Below are positions 23,890 to 34,842 of a stretch of DNA of 64,000 nt, one piece after another (positions within the stretch are counted from its first letter, which is position 1; each line of letters opens with the position of its first letter). Source of the DNA: Vesta saturnalis. Lineage: Eukaryota; Arthropoda; Insecta; Coleoptera; Lampyridae. The notes beneath the pieces are model-generated. The model was not told the origin of the DNA and did no database searches. It worked only from the letters and a program-made list of their open reading frames with translations. The position numbers were made by a program, and so were the translations under genes. The stretch covers positions 2,671,501-2,735,500 of the forward strand of contig JARFJB010000091.1 in assembly GCA_036346205.1 (NCBI GenBank). The letters run 5' to 3'.

Positions 23890-25346
23890 GTAAGTAACAA
23901 TATTCAAGAAGTTTACTATTGACTGTATTATATATGTAGGTACTTGTTAAAATAATATGGAAGTCTTTAACGGTTTACTTGTATTGTGATAGAAAGGAAT
24001 GTTGATAACTTTTACGCGATAGTTTATTAAATAAACATAATGCAATAATGGTAAAAATGTGTAAAGAGGTTAGTTACCTGTAGGGTTTTTTAGCATGCCC
24101 TACTAAGCAGCAACTGCATTACTTAAAAAAAATTAAAACGGATTTCTGACCTTCCTTAATTATTTAATTAACTTTCTTAACGTTGAGTGGGTTCGGATTA
24201 ACTATACATTTTAATTTAATTTTGAAATACTTACGTAGTTTATAAAATATCACCATTCACAAAAATTACACAAATTTGATATAAAAACCTTCACTGTGTA
24301 AGCGAATCTTAAAACTTGTTTCAAATGTCGTCTACGCGCACAGGTTTACACTAACTAGCTAGAGCACCTTCCACCGACATTCCTACAAAACAACTGTCAG
24401 ACTGGTTTAGTGGTTTGGCTTTGCCGGTGAAACGTGAAATGGAATTGGAAAAGCCCCACAATGGCTACAATAACCGCTATATTCGCTCACTCGCTCTTCG
24501 AAAGTTAGACTATTGACTAACTATGGCAATCAACAAGCAAACAAATAAAAAACAGGTGTTTCCTCCAGCTAATTTACAACGACGATCTAATCCTGTTTTT
24601 AACAATGAAAGTTATCAAATAATTAATTGCATTTGATGAAAAATGGATAAATTCACTTATCAGTAAACAAAAATTAATTATCATCGCATAAATTTATTGT
24701 AACTGTTATTGCTTTCTAAATTAAAAATTTCGAAAACCTGTGGGAGTTACTAGGGATTTTGTATAGAGTTACATAATTATTTTTCCGCGTTTAAAAAGAC
24801 CACGCATTCTGTGTAAGGATTTGAAGGTTCATCACGGATCATTTACTTTAATCGGATTCAGAAAAAAGTTTTGTTTGTTATTTTATAAATTTAGTCATTA
24901 CTTTCCGAATAAACGTCTCTTCTTTTTTTTTGTTTTTCAAAAAAGGCATGGAATGTTTAGCGTATTATCGGAAATAACATTTACCTAAACGTTATTTAGT
25001 TTATTATTTCCCTATTACCTACAATTAAATAAATTACAATATTACATAAATAATCATACAAAAATCATTGAACTTTTAAATAAGTGTACATCAACATTTT
25101 TTCGTCTTTCTGTTTAAAACTAGTTTAGTTTTAAAAATTATATATTTAATTATATCTTTAATGCAATTTTTTTTGTATTACTATTCTTTTATCTACAGGA
25201 AACAATACGATTTTGTCAGGAAAGTTTTCGCATAAAATGATTTTATATTTTGCTGGTTCTTTGTTTCCTTATTGTAATTAAATATTACATATTACTTGAC
25301 GTTTGAATCCGTAATTGATATGTAAACTATGGAAGCTATTTTTGTT
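23890..25346. other. Intergenic or intronic; GC-richer patch at 24330-24510
   Basis: Mostly AT-rich without features. A patch at about 24330-24510 is clearly richer in G+C and CpG (gtcgtctacgcgcacagg, ttgccggtgaaacgtg) and could be a promoter or untranslated exon of a host gene, but no frame supports coding. Confidence 0.25.
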
Positions 25347-25590
25347 TGGTTACCATGTATTCACTTTTCAACTGTATCTATCGGTCTGTGGTTAGTTGTT
25401 ATGGAAAGAAATGAGCATGAAAAATTTTACAATTAACGTTCACAATTGCAAATACTTATATTTTTGGGGTTACAGTCGTGTATTTTAACGCAATTGAATC
25501 GCAATATTTTATATAAAATATAGGAAAGGTGTAAAAGCATTTATGAATAAAGACCTAGGTATATCAATTAAAGGTTTGGTCAAAATTACT
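25347..25590. repeat. ~245-bp dispersed duplication, copy 1
   Basis: From ttgtttggttaccatgtatt to aaaggtttggtcaaaat, this matches 27967-28213 with scattered differences. Copy 2 lies inside the 27.5-28.9 kb tandem array. Confidence 0.75.
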
Positions 25591-26039
25591 TAACTACTGC
25601 ATTCAATTAAAACACATTGAAAACAGGATGTTTACAATTAATTTCAATTTTAACTATGTATTTGTATGTTAAATCTTTACAATGCTAGAATGACTATACA
25701 TATTTATTAGGTAAAACATTCACTTCAAGGTCTAGGAAAAAAAGACAAAAATACCAAAAGTTAAAATTAAGTTTAACATTCTACCTATCATTAATTACAA
25801 GATGCGAAAACCTATTTAATCGGAGGTTTTCTTCTTACCGGTTGAAAATATTTAGATGTTTATATATTGCAATAGCTTTCTATTGTAGATGAACATAACA
25901 GTGGGTTTGCTTTAAACAATTTCCATACAGATTTCTACGACTTACATTTTCTAAGACAGCCACTCTAGATTTTTCTGGTTGACTTAATATGCCAAATCTC
26001 ATTTGTTCTTACTCACAACTATCTAAAACCTCTACTATA

Positions 26040-26805
26040 ATTTGGTACTAATTTGTTTCCACAAAAAATGGGCGTTTCTGGCATTATAAAAGAATTGATG
26101 GCTGTGTCTGCTTAACATAAAATTAACACAACCAACGGACAAGTGCATAGTTAATAAACTATCGAAATCATTTGTGTGTCACAATTTAGTGCTACTAAAA
26201 TGAAATTTGTTGCTCCTTAGTAGAATGGGGACTCTTGAGGACAAAATTGAGAAGGGGAAGCCGCGCCCACTTTTACAACGTGACCCCGCCCATTTACCGC
26301 CTCTTTTTGACGGTTCATTTTCCGGCGCCATTTTCAACTCCTTGATGGCATTTTCACCCCTAATTAGAGCACTTTTAGCTGTATTAAGAGCCTTTTTAGG
26401 CAGTTCAGCCCCTGGAGGGTAGGCCACCGCAGTAGCCTTGCGCGCTCATATAAGGTTCTGGTTGGAGGGCCTGAGGGTATGCCACGACCCATGATTTCTG
26501 ATTGGTGCGTAAACTCCGCCCAGATACGCCCCCTGGTTTCTGATTGGTGTCGGCCATTTTGTTTTGTCGACCATTTTGATTGGCGGACATGGCGGGAACT
26601 TTAAAATAGTATTCTAATAAGGGGGTCCTCATACTATCTCATAAAGCAGGTATGGGACGCCGGAACTCGGGCCTTCGATCCTTGGCGGAAAAACTTAAAA
26701 TTTGAAATAGTATCGGTTTTGTCGGCCATTTTTGTAATTAGCGTAAAATTTGAAATAGTATTGTAATAAGGGGCTCTCATAGGTATGGGACGCCGAAATT
26801 TGTTC
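26040..26805. repeat. Dispersed GC-richer repeat, copy 2
   Basis: 26218-26680 matches 11277-11760 block for block (gcgccattttcaa, cccctaattagagcac, catggcgggaactttaaaat, gtatgggacgccgg). A partial third unit follows at 26710-26805 (gtcggccattttt, gtattgtaataagggg, gtatgggacgccg), so the right end is tandemly repeated. The start 26040-26215 carries motifs of the 8-kb satellite (tttggtactaatttg, ctaaaatgaaatttg), linking the two repeats into one larger unit. Confidence 0.65.
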
Positions 26806-26829
26806 TTGGTCCTTCACCCCCTTCTCAAA

Positions 26830-27295
26830 AGGCAGAAATTAATCAAACCAATCATTCGAACAATCAAATCAGCGAAAACATATAAAAACCAAAACAATCA
26901 ATCTCGATCAAACCAAACAAATCAATTAATCAAATCAAATCAATCTCAAACAAATCACTTTCGATCAAATCAAACAATCAGATCAATCTCAATCAAAACA
27001 ATTAACCAAATCAGTCAAATCAATCAGTCTCAATCAAATCACACAAGAAGCTGAGCTAACAATTGTTACTAACCTTCAGGTAACGATTCTCCCACTGAGT
27101 ATACCTAGCTCCTATAAGCGACCGCTCACTTTGTAGATACGGCTAACTGACACTCAGATCTGGTACTCTTCCTAAACCTGAGGGCACCGGCGTGAGAAAA
27201 AAGTCGATTATCCACAAATCAATCTCAATCAAATCAATCAACCAAATCAATCTCAATCAAATCAATCAATCAAATCATAACTTGCAGCTTGCTAA
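26830..27295. repeat. (AATCAAATC)-type simple-repeat tracts
   Basis: Two tracts (about 26830-27045 and 27215-27290) made of variants of aatcaaatcaatctc are separated by ~170 bp of unique sequence. Long open frames through them are artefacts of the repeat. Confidence 0.7.
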
Positions 27296-27377
27296 AATCA
27301 GCTTACAATTAAAAAAAAACCGGCTTGATTTAGTTTACAGCGTGCAAAAAACCAGCCTTAAAAAACAAGCACAAATA

Positions 27378-27420
<43 letters not shown>

Positions 27421-27495
27421 GCACACCCACCCACGCACGAATACACGCACACACGCATACACGCACACACGCACGCACGCACCCACACGCTCCTG
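27378..27495. repeat. (AC)n microsatellite
   Basis: A pure acacac run followed by gcacgcacac- and ccacccacg-type variants. Confidence 0.9.
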
Positions 27496-27539
27496 TACCT
27501 GTCTTATGAGATACCTTTCGACATTGCTGTTAATATACA

Positions 27540-28905
27540 GACATCCAATTACAGTGATAAAAATACGTTTAGTAAAAATGCCTACACAATAACAAATATA
27601 ACCAAACTCGAAATCAGCCCACTATGTTATTTTACATACAAGGATTGTCTTATCGGAAATATCTGCCCCAGATTTATAAACAAGCTTGAACGTACTAAAT
27701 CGTTTTTGAAAATGGACAAATAAACAAGCACACTTTCATTTCTAATTTTGATAACACACACACGATAACAACACCGATTTAATCGCGCAAGGCAACTATA
27801 GGACGCCGTGTTTTATTTTAACCAATTATACAATAACAAATATAACCAAACTCTAAATCAGACCACTACATTATTTTGCATACAAAGACGGTCTTATCGG
27901 AAATATGACTGGCAAAAAGGGTCCTAGGTTTGAACAAATTAACTTTCTTGCGCTATCGACCTATTTTGTTTGGTTACCAGGTATTCACTTTTCAACTGTA
28001 TCTACCGATCTGTTGTTAGGTGTAATGTAAACATATGAACATGAAGACTTTCACGATTAACGTTCACAATTGAAAATACTTACATTTTTGGAGTTACAGT
28101 AGTGTATTTTAGCGCAACTGAAGAGCAATATTTTATATGAAATATAGGAAAGATGTAAAAGCATTTACGTATAAAGATCTAGGTATACCAATTAAAGGTA
28201 TGGTCAAAATACAGTGATAAAAATAAGTTTAGTAAAAATGCCTAAACAATAACAAACATAACCAAACTCGAAATCAGACCACTATATTATTTTACATACA
28301 AGGATTGTCTTATCGCAAATACATCTGGCCAAAACGGCCCTAGATTTATGAACAAGCTTGAACGCACTATGTCGTTTTTGAAAATGGACAAATGCCTGGG
28401 GAAGAATAAACCAGGTGGGTTGCATTTCCAATTTTGATAATACACAAGTGACTTGAAAATAACACCAATTTAATCACGTAAGGCAACTATCGGACGTTGT
28501 GTTTTATTTTAACTAATTATACAATAATAAATATAACCAAACTCGAAATCAGACCACTATATTACTTTACATACAAAGACTGTCTTATCGGAAATATCTC
28601 TGGCAAAAAGGGTCCTAGATTATAAACAAGGTTGAATGCACTAAGTCCTTACTGAAAATGTACAAGATGCCCGGGGCACATAAACAAGCTGATTTGAAAT
28701 TAACACGGATTTTATTTCTGTGTTTTATTTTACCCAACACTCATCATCATTATCATTAGACAACCATAATAATAATATCACTCAAATTGGCGTTGAACAC
28801 TATTGTCGAGATTTGCATACAGTGATAATGATAAAAATACAGTTAAATTGGCAAAAGTGCCTATACAATAACAAATATAACCAAACTTGAAATCAGAACC
28901 CTAGC
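27540..28905. repeat. Degenerate tandem array of ~280-390-bp units
   Basis: The block caataacaaatataaccaaa, followed by aaatcag.ccactat, acatacaa.ga.tgtcttatc and gaaaatggacaa, recurs near 27588, 27830, 28246, 28525 and 28868. Each later unit is partially rearranged. One unit is interrupted by copy 2 (27967-28213) of the 25.3-kb dispersed duplication. No coding. Confidence 0.7.
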
Positions 28906-29188
28906 AATTACATAAAGTAAATAAAAATAAGGGGCAAGGGTTAAAATAAAAAACGATCACTTACCAGGGTTGTTGTCGATAATCGTATTGAAAGAAGGCC
29001 TTGACAGGGTAAACATATGGTTTTTGTTGCTTACAGTCGCGACACATTCACCTTCTTTGTTTTGTTTATAAACGAATAATATAAAATACTTAACTACTTC
29101 CAGCAATCATTAATATAAAGTAATTATTTTCTGGATTTTCTCAGTTATGTAACCACAATAACAACCTTTCACTATTCAAGTACATCTA

Positions 29189-29590
29189 ATGTGTTTGTGT
29201 GTGTGTGCGTGTGTGCGTGTGTGCGTGTGTGCGTGTGTGCGTGTGTGCGTGTGTGCGTGTGCGTGTGTTCGTGTGTGCGTGTGCGTGTGTGCGTGTGTAC
29301 GTGTGTGCGTGTGTGCGTGTGTGCGTGTGTGTGTGCGTGTGTGCGTGTGTGCGTGTGTGCGTGTGTGCGTGTGTGCGTGTGTGCGTGTGAGCGTGTGTGC
29401 GTGTGTGCGTGTGTGCGTGTGTGCGTGTATGCGTGTGTGCGCGTGTGCGCGTGTGCGTGTGTGCGTGTGCGCGTGTGTGTGAACGCGCGCGCGTGCGTGC
29501 GTACGTGCGGGTGCGCCCGCGCGTGCGTGCGTGTGCGTATGTGTATGCGTGCATGCGCATGTGTTTATGTGAATGTATGTGAGTACATAT
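29189..29590. repeat. (GTGTGTGC)n minisatellite, ~400 bp
   Basis: An 8-bp GTGTGTGC unit repeated dozens of times with occasional changes, degrading to gcgcgtgcgtgc at the right. Open on all frames of both strands because it lacks stops; it is not coding. It heads another copy of the interspersed repeat found at 20.4 and 61.8 kb. Confidence 0.9.
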
Positions 29591-30135
29591 TTAAAATTTG
29601 TATTTAAGCATGTTTTCATTTCTATACTGGCGCTGATTAGATTGGGCGGCGGAAAGGGGGGTTTATTATAGGCAGTTTTTGGTTGTTATCAAATATTTCT
29701 GAAACAGCAGTATATTTAAAAGATATAAAAATACCAACATGTAGACCTTAAACGTATCGATTAATAATGTACCATGCAATTTTCTGATGCGATGCGTAAT
29801 TTAACAACAAAAAATTACTTAAGGTGGAAGTTAAGTGTTAGTTCAAATTTAAGTTTATTAATATAAACCAAAATCTAAATGAATTAAATAAGATTGAAAA
29901 TGAACTATATTAGCGATATTTTTCTAGAAACAGGCTGCTTTGGGTTTTTTTTAAGTTAGCATCTAGATGCGTATTAACCTCTACCTCACATAGATTATTG
30001 TTTTTGTTTTTACAATGTGTCTTATTTTCTTTATATAAAAAAGAGGTTGCATAATTATACCAAAAAAGTATTAATAAAGTTATTTCATTTCTTTAAATTT
30101 CTACTTTGTATGTTGGAAGGTTGTGTGTTCCTCCA
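29591..30135. repeat. Microsatellite-headed interspersed repeat, copy at 29.6 kb
   Basis: Follows the minisatellite directly: ttgtatttaagcatg, then ggcagtttttggttg, aatatttctgaaacagc, gatataaaaataccaacat, cttaaacgtatcgat, gttagcatctagatg, atttcatttctttaaattt and gttcctccacaccaga. The order is the same as in the copies at 20430 and 61815. Confidence 0.65.
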
Positions 30136-31107
30136 CACCAGACATTTTTTTAAATTTCTTTTATCTTAAAAACCAACAGACTGGGGTACACATTTTTATA
30201 TAATAATTTTGTCTTATTCTGACTTCAACAATATGCTGGTGGGGTATTGAATTAAGGAATTTTATTCTCCGCAATACATATTGTACTTCATGTCGAAAAT
30301 TGAAAAAAATCATTACAAGTTTATGCCAACAAAAATATACCATACACATAAAAAGGTAATTATGGACAGACGTCATTAACATTTTACTTACAATGTGTAT
30401 AATTCCTAGGAAATAAATGTTTTGTTTACTACAAAGCGATTAGATAATGATAATCTAATTTTACAAAGTCATGTAAAAAAGGTGTGATCATGCTTGTAAG
30501 ACAAAATATCAATTCTCAATTGTATTTAGCAGTTTATTAATTTCCAATATATACACGAAAACCATGACTTTCTCAACATTTGCAAAAGCATATATTTAAC
30601 TATTAAATAATTACTAAATATTGTAGTAAATATTTAATTAAATACCTTACAAGGTTACTTTATACATTCCACAGTAACTTGACTGTCTGAATTTTTGATA
30701 CTACAAATTTAATTAGTTGTTACACTTAAACTTCTTAATTTACAGGTTTACCTTGAATTCAGTATTTATTTGCGTAAAAGTAAATTGATCTCTAATTTTA
30801 GCACCTGTGCACCTGTGGAAAGTATACCCTCACGTTTTAAAATGCAAGCTATATTCTAGAGATACCTATAATCGTTTTCGTTAGCAAGTTGTACCATAAA
30901 TGTTTTATTCTAAAATATACTGGCTTTCACTTTAGTTATGATCCATAATTGTTGCATTTGTATCTATTAAAAATTCTGTGAATGAACAGGGTGTTTCACC
31001 AGTAACAGGGCGGTCTCTTACGCCGAAACCATATAATTTAAAAACAAAACATTACAGTAGAATTGTGTAAATCAATTGTGGCTACAACTTAACAATGTTT
31101 TTTAGCA
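30136..31107. other. AT-rich stretch with one stray mariner-end-like sequence
   Basis: Nothing coding. At 30988 acagggtgtttcaccagtaa resembles a Tc1/mariner terminus but has no partner. Confidence 0.35.
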
Positions 31108-33165
31108 TACAGGGTGTCCCAAAAAAGTGTGGCATATCAAAGTTATGTTTTTTATGGAACACCCTATATCTGGCTTCAATTTTGAATTTTATGCAAAAAA
31201 TAAGGTCAAGTTTTATAAAGGTTCCCTATCTATTATGGTTTTTTAAGATATTTCCATTTTTCGGCAAATGTGATAATTTTGAATAACGTCCTTAATTCCC
31301 AAATAAACTAATCTGAGAAAAAATCATTAAAACCTGAAACAGTTAGATAGTTGTTCAATCGGATAAAATATTTAGTACTCTTGAATGTTGTACACGGTGC
31401 TCACAATATTATGTTATTTCAAGAGTACATGTAGACCCCATTATCACTGTTATTTTAAATGGAACACCCTATATTTTATTTATTAAATATATTATCATTT
31501 TAATTCCCTTTTTCAAACTACTATAGCATTCCCTGTACCTAAATGTTAAACTTTTCATGTAATTTACGAATTTTACAAAATTATACATATTAGTTTTCAC
31601 TAAAATCATAATTTAATCGAAGCGGTGGTTGTTTTATGACAAGCTTAAGTAAATCGTAAATCTAGAATTATGCTGTCACCTTGTTGAATTTAAATGACGA
31701 ATACCCTGAGGATAGCCTGGTAGACTGAAAGTATTCGGCTAGAATTAATTAATGTTCACACTTAAGTACTTGAATACTTCTATCGCAGAAGTGTGTGTAC
31801 GCTTCGGTAACAACCGTTTATTTTTTATTAAAGTAAAAGCGAGAAAGTTATTGTTCTGCCCATTAATTTTCCAAACAAAATTAATTGTGGAACGATTTAA
31901 TAATAAAAATAAGTAAAACGTAATCGTGATATTCACAAATAAATTCACAAATTGCACTAACATTAGGAATACAAATAATCGATCAATAAAGTAAGTGTTC
32001 AATATGATGTCCATTTTGCTCAATGCAACACCTTATTCGATCCTCAAAAGATCTAACATTCCGCAGCATGTTTGGTGTAATCGATGCAAACGAATTTGTT
32101 ATTCGCAGCTTCATATCATCTGTATTATAAACAGTCATCTTGATGTAACCCCATTTAAAGAAGTCCATAGGGGTTATTTATATAGGAAGCCACTCAGCAA
32201 AACCACCCCTTCCTATCCATTTATCTGGGAACTTCCTATTCAAATAACTTCTGACTATACGTGTATAATGAGCAGGTGCGCCACGTAACTGCAGCCACAT
32301 TCTTTGTCGGATGGTAAGTGGAACATGATGCAGAAGTAATCAAAACTCATGTTTTAAAAATCTTTAAAACGTTCGCCCCTTCAAATTTCCATCAAAGAGA
32401 TAAGGTCTAATAACAAAATCGCCCATAATTTCCCTCCAAACGTTAACACTCCAACGATTTTGACGGTCGACAGTACGAAACAAGTGTTTATTTTCAGTGT
32501 CATAATAATGAAAATTATGTCTGTTTACTAAACCGGTATTATGAAATGTTGCTTTGTCAGTAAAAAGAGCATTTTAAAAAAATATCATTATCTTTTCCTA
32601 CGCGATCCATTGCCCGTAAGCAAAATTCCATGCGCAAAATCTGTTCTGTATAAATGTTGGTGTATCTGTATGTGGAATGGGTGATATTTATGTTTCTTAA
32701 GGATTTTCCAAACACTGTTGTGACCTATATCTGTTTCATTAGCATTTGATCTTGTACATGTATTTGGGTTTTCAATTACAGACTGTAGTACTTCAAATTC
32801 ATTGTTTTCATTGTTAGTTACTGGTTTAGTGGGAGTTATCTTTTTGTAAGTAACATTACCTGTATCCCGAAACCTGGTCAGCAAACGTTCAAATACTTCC
32901 GCTCTGGGACGTTCCGCATCAGGATATTTCCCATAAACTCTTGATGCTAAGAGATAGTTTTCGTAACATTCTCCAATTACTAGGATCATATCAATTCTTT
33001 CTTGAAGTGAATATTGCTTCAGTTTAGGAGGTGCAGATATTAAGTGACGTGGCACTTAATTAATAAAGAAGTTTCAAGAAGTGACAGCAGTATTCTCGAT
33101 TTACTAATATTAAACATCTTGTCATAAAACAACCACCGCTTCCTAGATTAAATTATGATTTTTCC
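31108..33165 (-). mobile_element. Tc1/mariner element C, right end truncated
   Basis: The left end tacagggtgtccc (31108) is a typical terminus. Inverted arms are clear at 31604-31700 (aagcggtggttgttttatg) and 33035-33160 (cataaaacaaccaccgctt). The left arm continues outward ~500 bp beyond this, but the right arm stops at ~33165, where retrotransposon gag-protease sequence begins. The transposase is minus-strand and broken. Confidence 0.7.
31983..33055 (-). pseudogene. Mariner C transposase, broken
   Basis: The N-terminal part (33055-32588) starts at an ATG and shows the helix-turn-helix region (KQYSLQERIDMILVIGECYE, then PRAEVFERLLTRFRDTGN) and a KILKKHKYHPFH block. The middle, 32580-32170, is recognisable only in pieces with stops. 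The C-terminal part (32168-31983) holds MDFFKWGYIKMTVY and ends CCIEQNGHHIEHLLY. It belongs to the same superfamily as mariners A and B but is a distinct subfamily. Confidence 0.75.
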
Positions 33166-34842
33166 CCTCACGCCTTGTATAGCAATTCCTTGGACCGGTA
33201 ACACCATCAGTTTTGGATTCTTTTCTTTTAAATTACTAAATACACTTTCTGAAATAACACTTATCTGACTTCCAGTATCGATCAATATGTTCTGATTAAC
33301 CATCTCCAACTCTCCTTTTAAAATTGGGTGGTACGTAGCTTCCTCTTCTTCATAACCGGCGGTTGAATTTTCCTGCTGATCATTTTTTTCTTGACTAGGT
33401 GATTCCATTTGGTCATTTTCATTGTATTGGTCGGTTAAATTTAAAATATTTAACGATTGTTGCCGGCAGTTTTGGTAATGTACCTTCACAAAATTAAGTA
33501 GTTGGATTTGTTCCTCTTTATCAGTTCCTTGCGAGGCGAATAGAGACTCGACTATCTTAGTTTTCCGATGGCGTGGGTGACGGCGATCTCTCTCTTCTCC
33601 CTTCTTCTGCATATTCGCTGTCTCTTTGTCTTCTGTTTTCTTCTTGTCTAGGTGGGCGTGATTCTCTCGTGGTCCTCATCATCACCACTCTTCTTCTCGG
33701 ACCCCCTCTACCTCTGTGGTAGTTATATTTTCTTTCCTTGTTCGGTCTGGTATTTTCGTGGTTCCTGAGGTTGTAAAACTCTGTAGTTCTATCTTCGTAA
33801 TTTGCCGATTGTATTCTTTCCAGAATATTTGTTAGTTGATCAATGGTCTTTGCTCCTGATCCAATTAGAATATTCTCCACATCTCTGGGAAAATGTCTAA
33901 CTAAAGTTTCTACTAGTAGTTCTTCGTGGCTGTAAATGTATAGTCGACCCAAAACCAAACGTGGTCCACATATTTTCCTTGTCTTGGGTTGTATAATTGT
34001 GGTGTAGCTAATCTCAATTTAATTTTTCTTGTACTGATTTCGACCAAAATTGTTTTACAAAAATCTTCTTGAAATTGAGCAAAATCTGTCCAATCAAAAC
34101 GATGTAACTCGGTCCATGCTGCTCTTATTTTTCCTCCTTCACTCGTTTCCGCTTGGTTCAGGTAATTTTGTAATGCCTCTATAAAATTCACTAGGTGAAT
34201 TGTCCTTATATTTCCATCAAACTTATTTGGTGATTGTGGTGCCCAGTGCTCTGATCTGTATGCTACTGTGGTCCTCTCTTTTCAGTTTGCTCTTTTTCAT
34301 ACAATTTTTCTTCCAAAGTGATGATAGCTTCTTCATTTTTAGTAATCTTTTGTTCGAATTCTAATACTTTTTCTTCATGTTGTTTTATTTTACATCCTAT
34401 TTCGCCCATTTTGCGGCCTATTAGAGCTCTAGCGTACTCATTTCTTTGTTCAATTTGTGTCATTTTATATTCTGTATGTACAGTTGCTGATCTGTGTCAT
34501 TTTTTTTGTTTCTTGATTTCTTCCTTAACGCCTGATCATTATTTCCATATTGCTTTGTCTTAAATTTTCTTCCATCCGTTCTACATGACGTCCCATTTCT
34601 TCTTTGAAAATTACTTTTAATTCTTCTTGACTAGCCTTTAATTCTTCTCGATTTGCGTTTTAACTTGCTTTTATTCTTTTTTATGCTTTCTCTTGCTATC
34701 TATTTGTTTTGATTCTATCTTCTTTTGTCCTTCTTTCAATTTTTTTGCTCTCTACCATTTCGGCTAATAACATATTCATCATGTCCATCATCCTTGATTC
34801 TTCTGTTTTTTGTTGAATTGGTACTCCTGACCTTAAGTCCAT
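33148..34842 (-). pseudogene. LTR-retrotransposon gag-protease fragment
   Basis: Read leftward from an ATG at 34842, the start is a Lys/Glu-rich coiled-coil (MMDMMNMLLAEMVESKKIE, then the EEKVLEFEQKITKNEEAIIT stretch at 34463-34263). A capsid-like region follows (34191-33913: ALQNYLNQAETSEGGKIRA, LHRFDWTDFAQF), then 33958-33557 with EELLVETLVRHFPRDVE and an Arg/Gly-rich basic tail. Last comes an aspartic-protease domain (33612-33148) with the catalytic motif ILIDTGSQISVISES. At least three frameshifts and stops break the frame. Polymerase, integrase and the 3' LTR are missing, since the sequence is cut at mariner C. Probably a Ty3/Gypsy-like insect element; the family assignment is inference. 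Confidence 0.7.

Noticed and set aside
26179..26632. Three overlapping frames of 70-82 codons
   Set aside because: Located in the dispersed repeat and not preserved in the other copy (the 11.3-kb copy has indels out of frame).
27192..27509. 105-codon open frame
   Set aside because: Made of the AATCAAATC simple repeat and an (AC)n microsatellite.
27540..28905. Tandem array considered as CRISPR-like
   Set aside because: Units are hundreds of bases, diverged and without regular short repeats or spacers; the genome is eukaryotic.
29176..29619. Long open frames on both strands (up to ~147 codons)
   Set aside because: They run through the GTGTGTGC minisatellite, which lacks stop codons in every frame; products are pure dipeptide-like repeats.
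30988..31007. Isolated mariner-like terminus acagggtgtttcacc
   Set aside because: No inverted partner or transposase in suitable distance other than element C, whose own terminus is at 31108.
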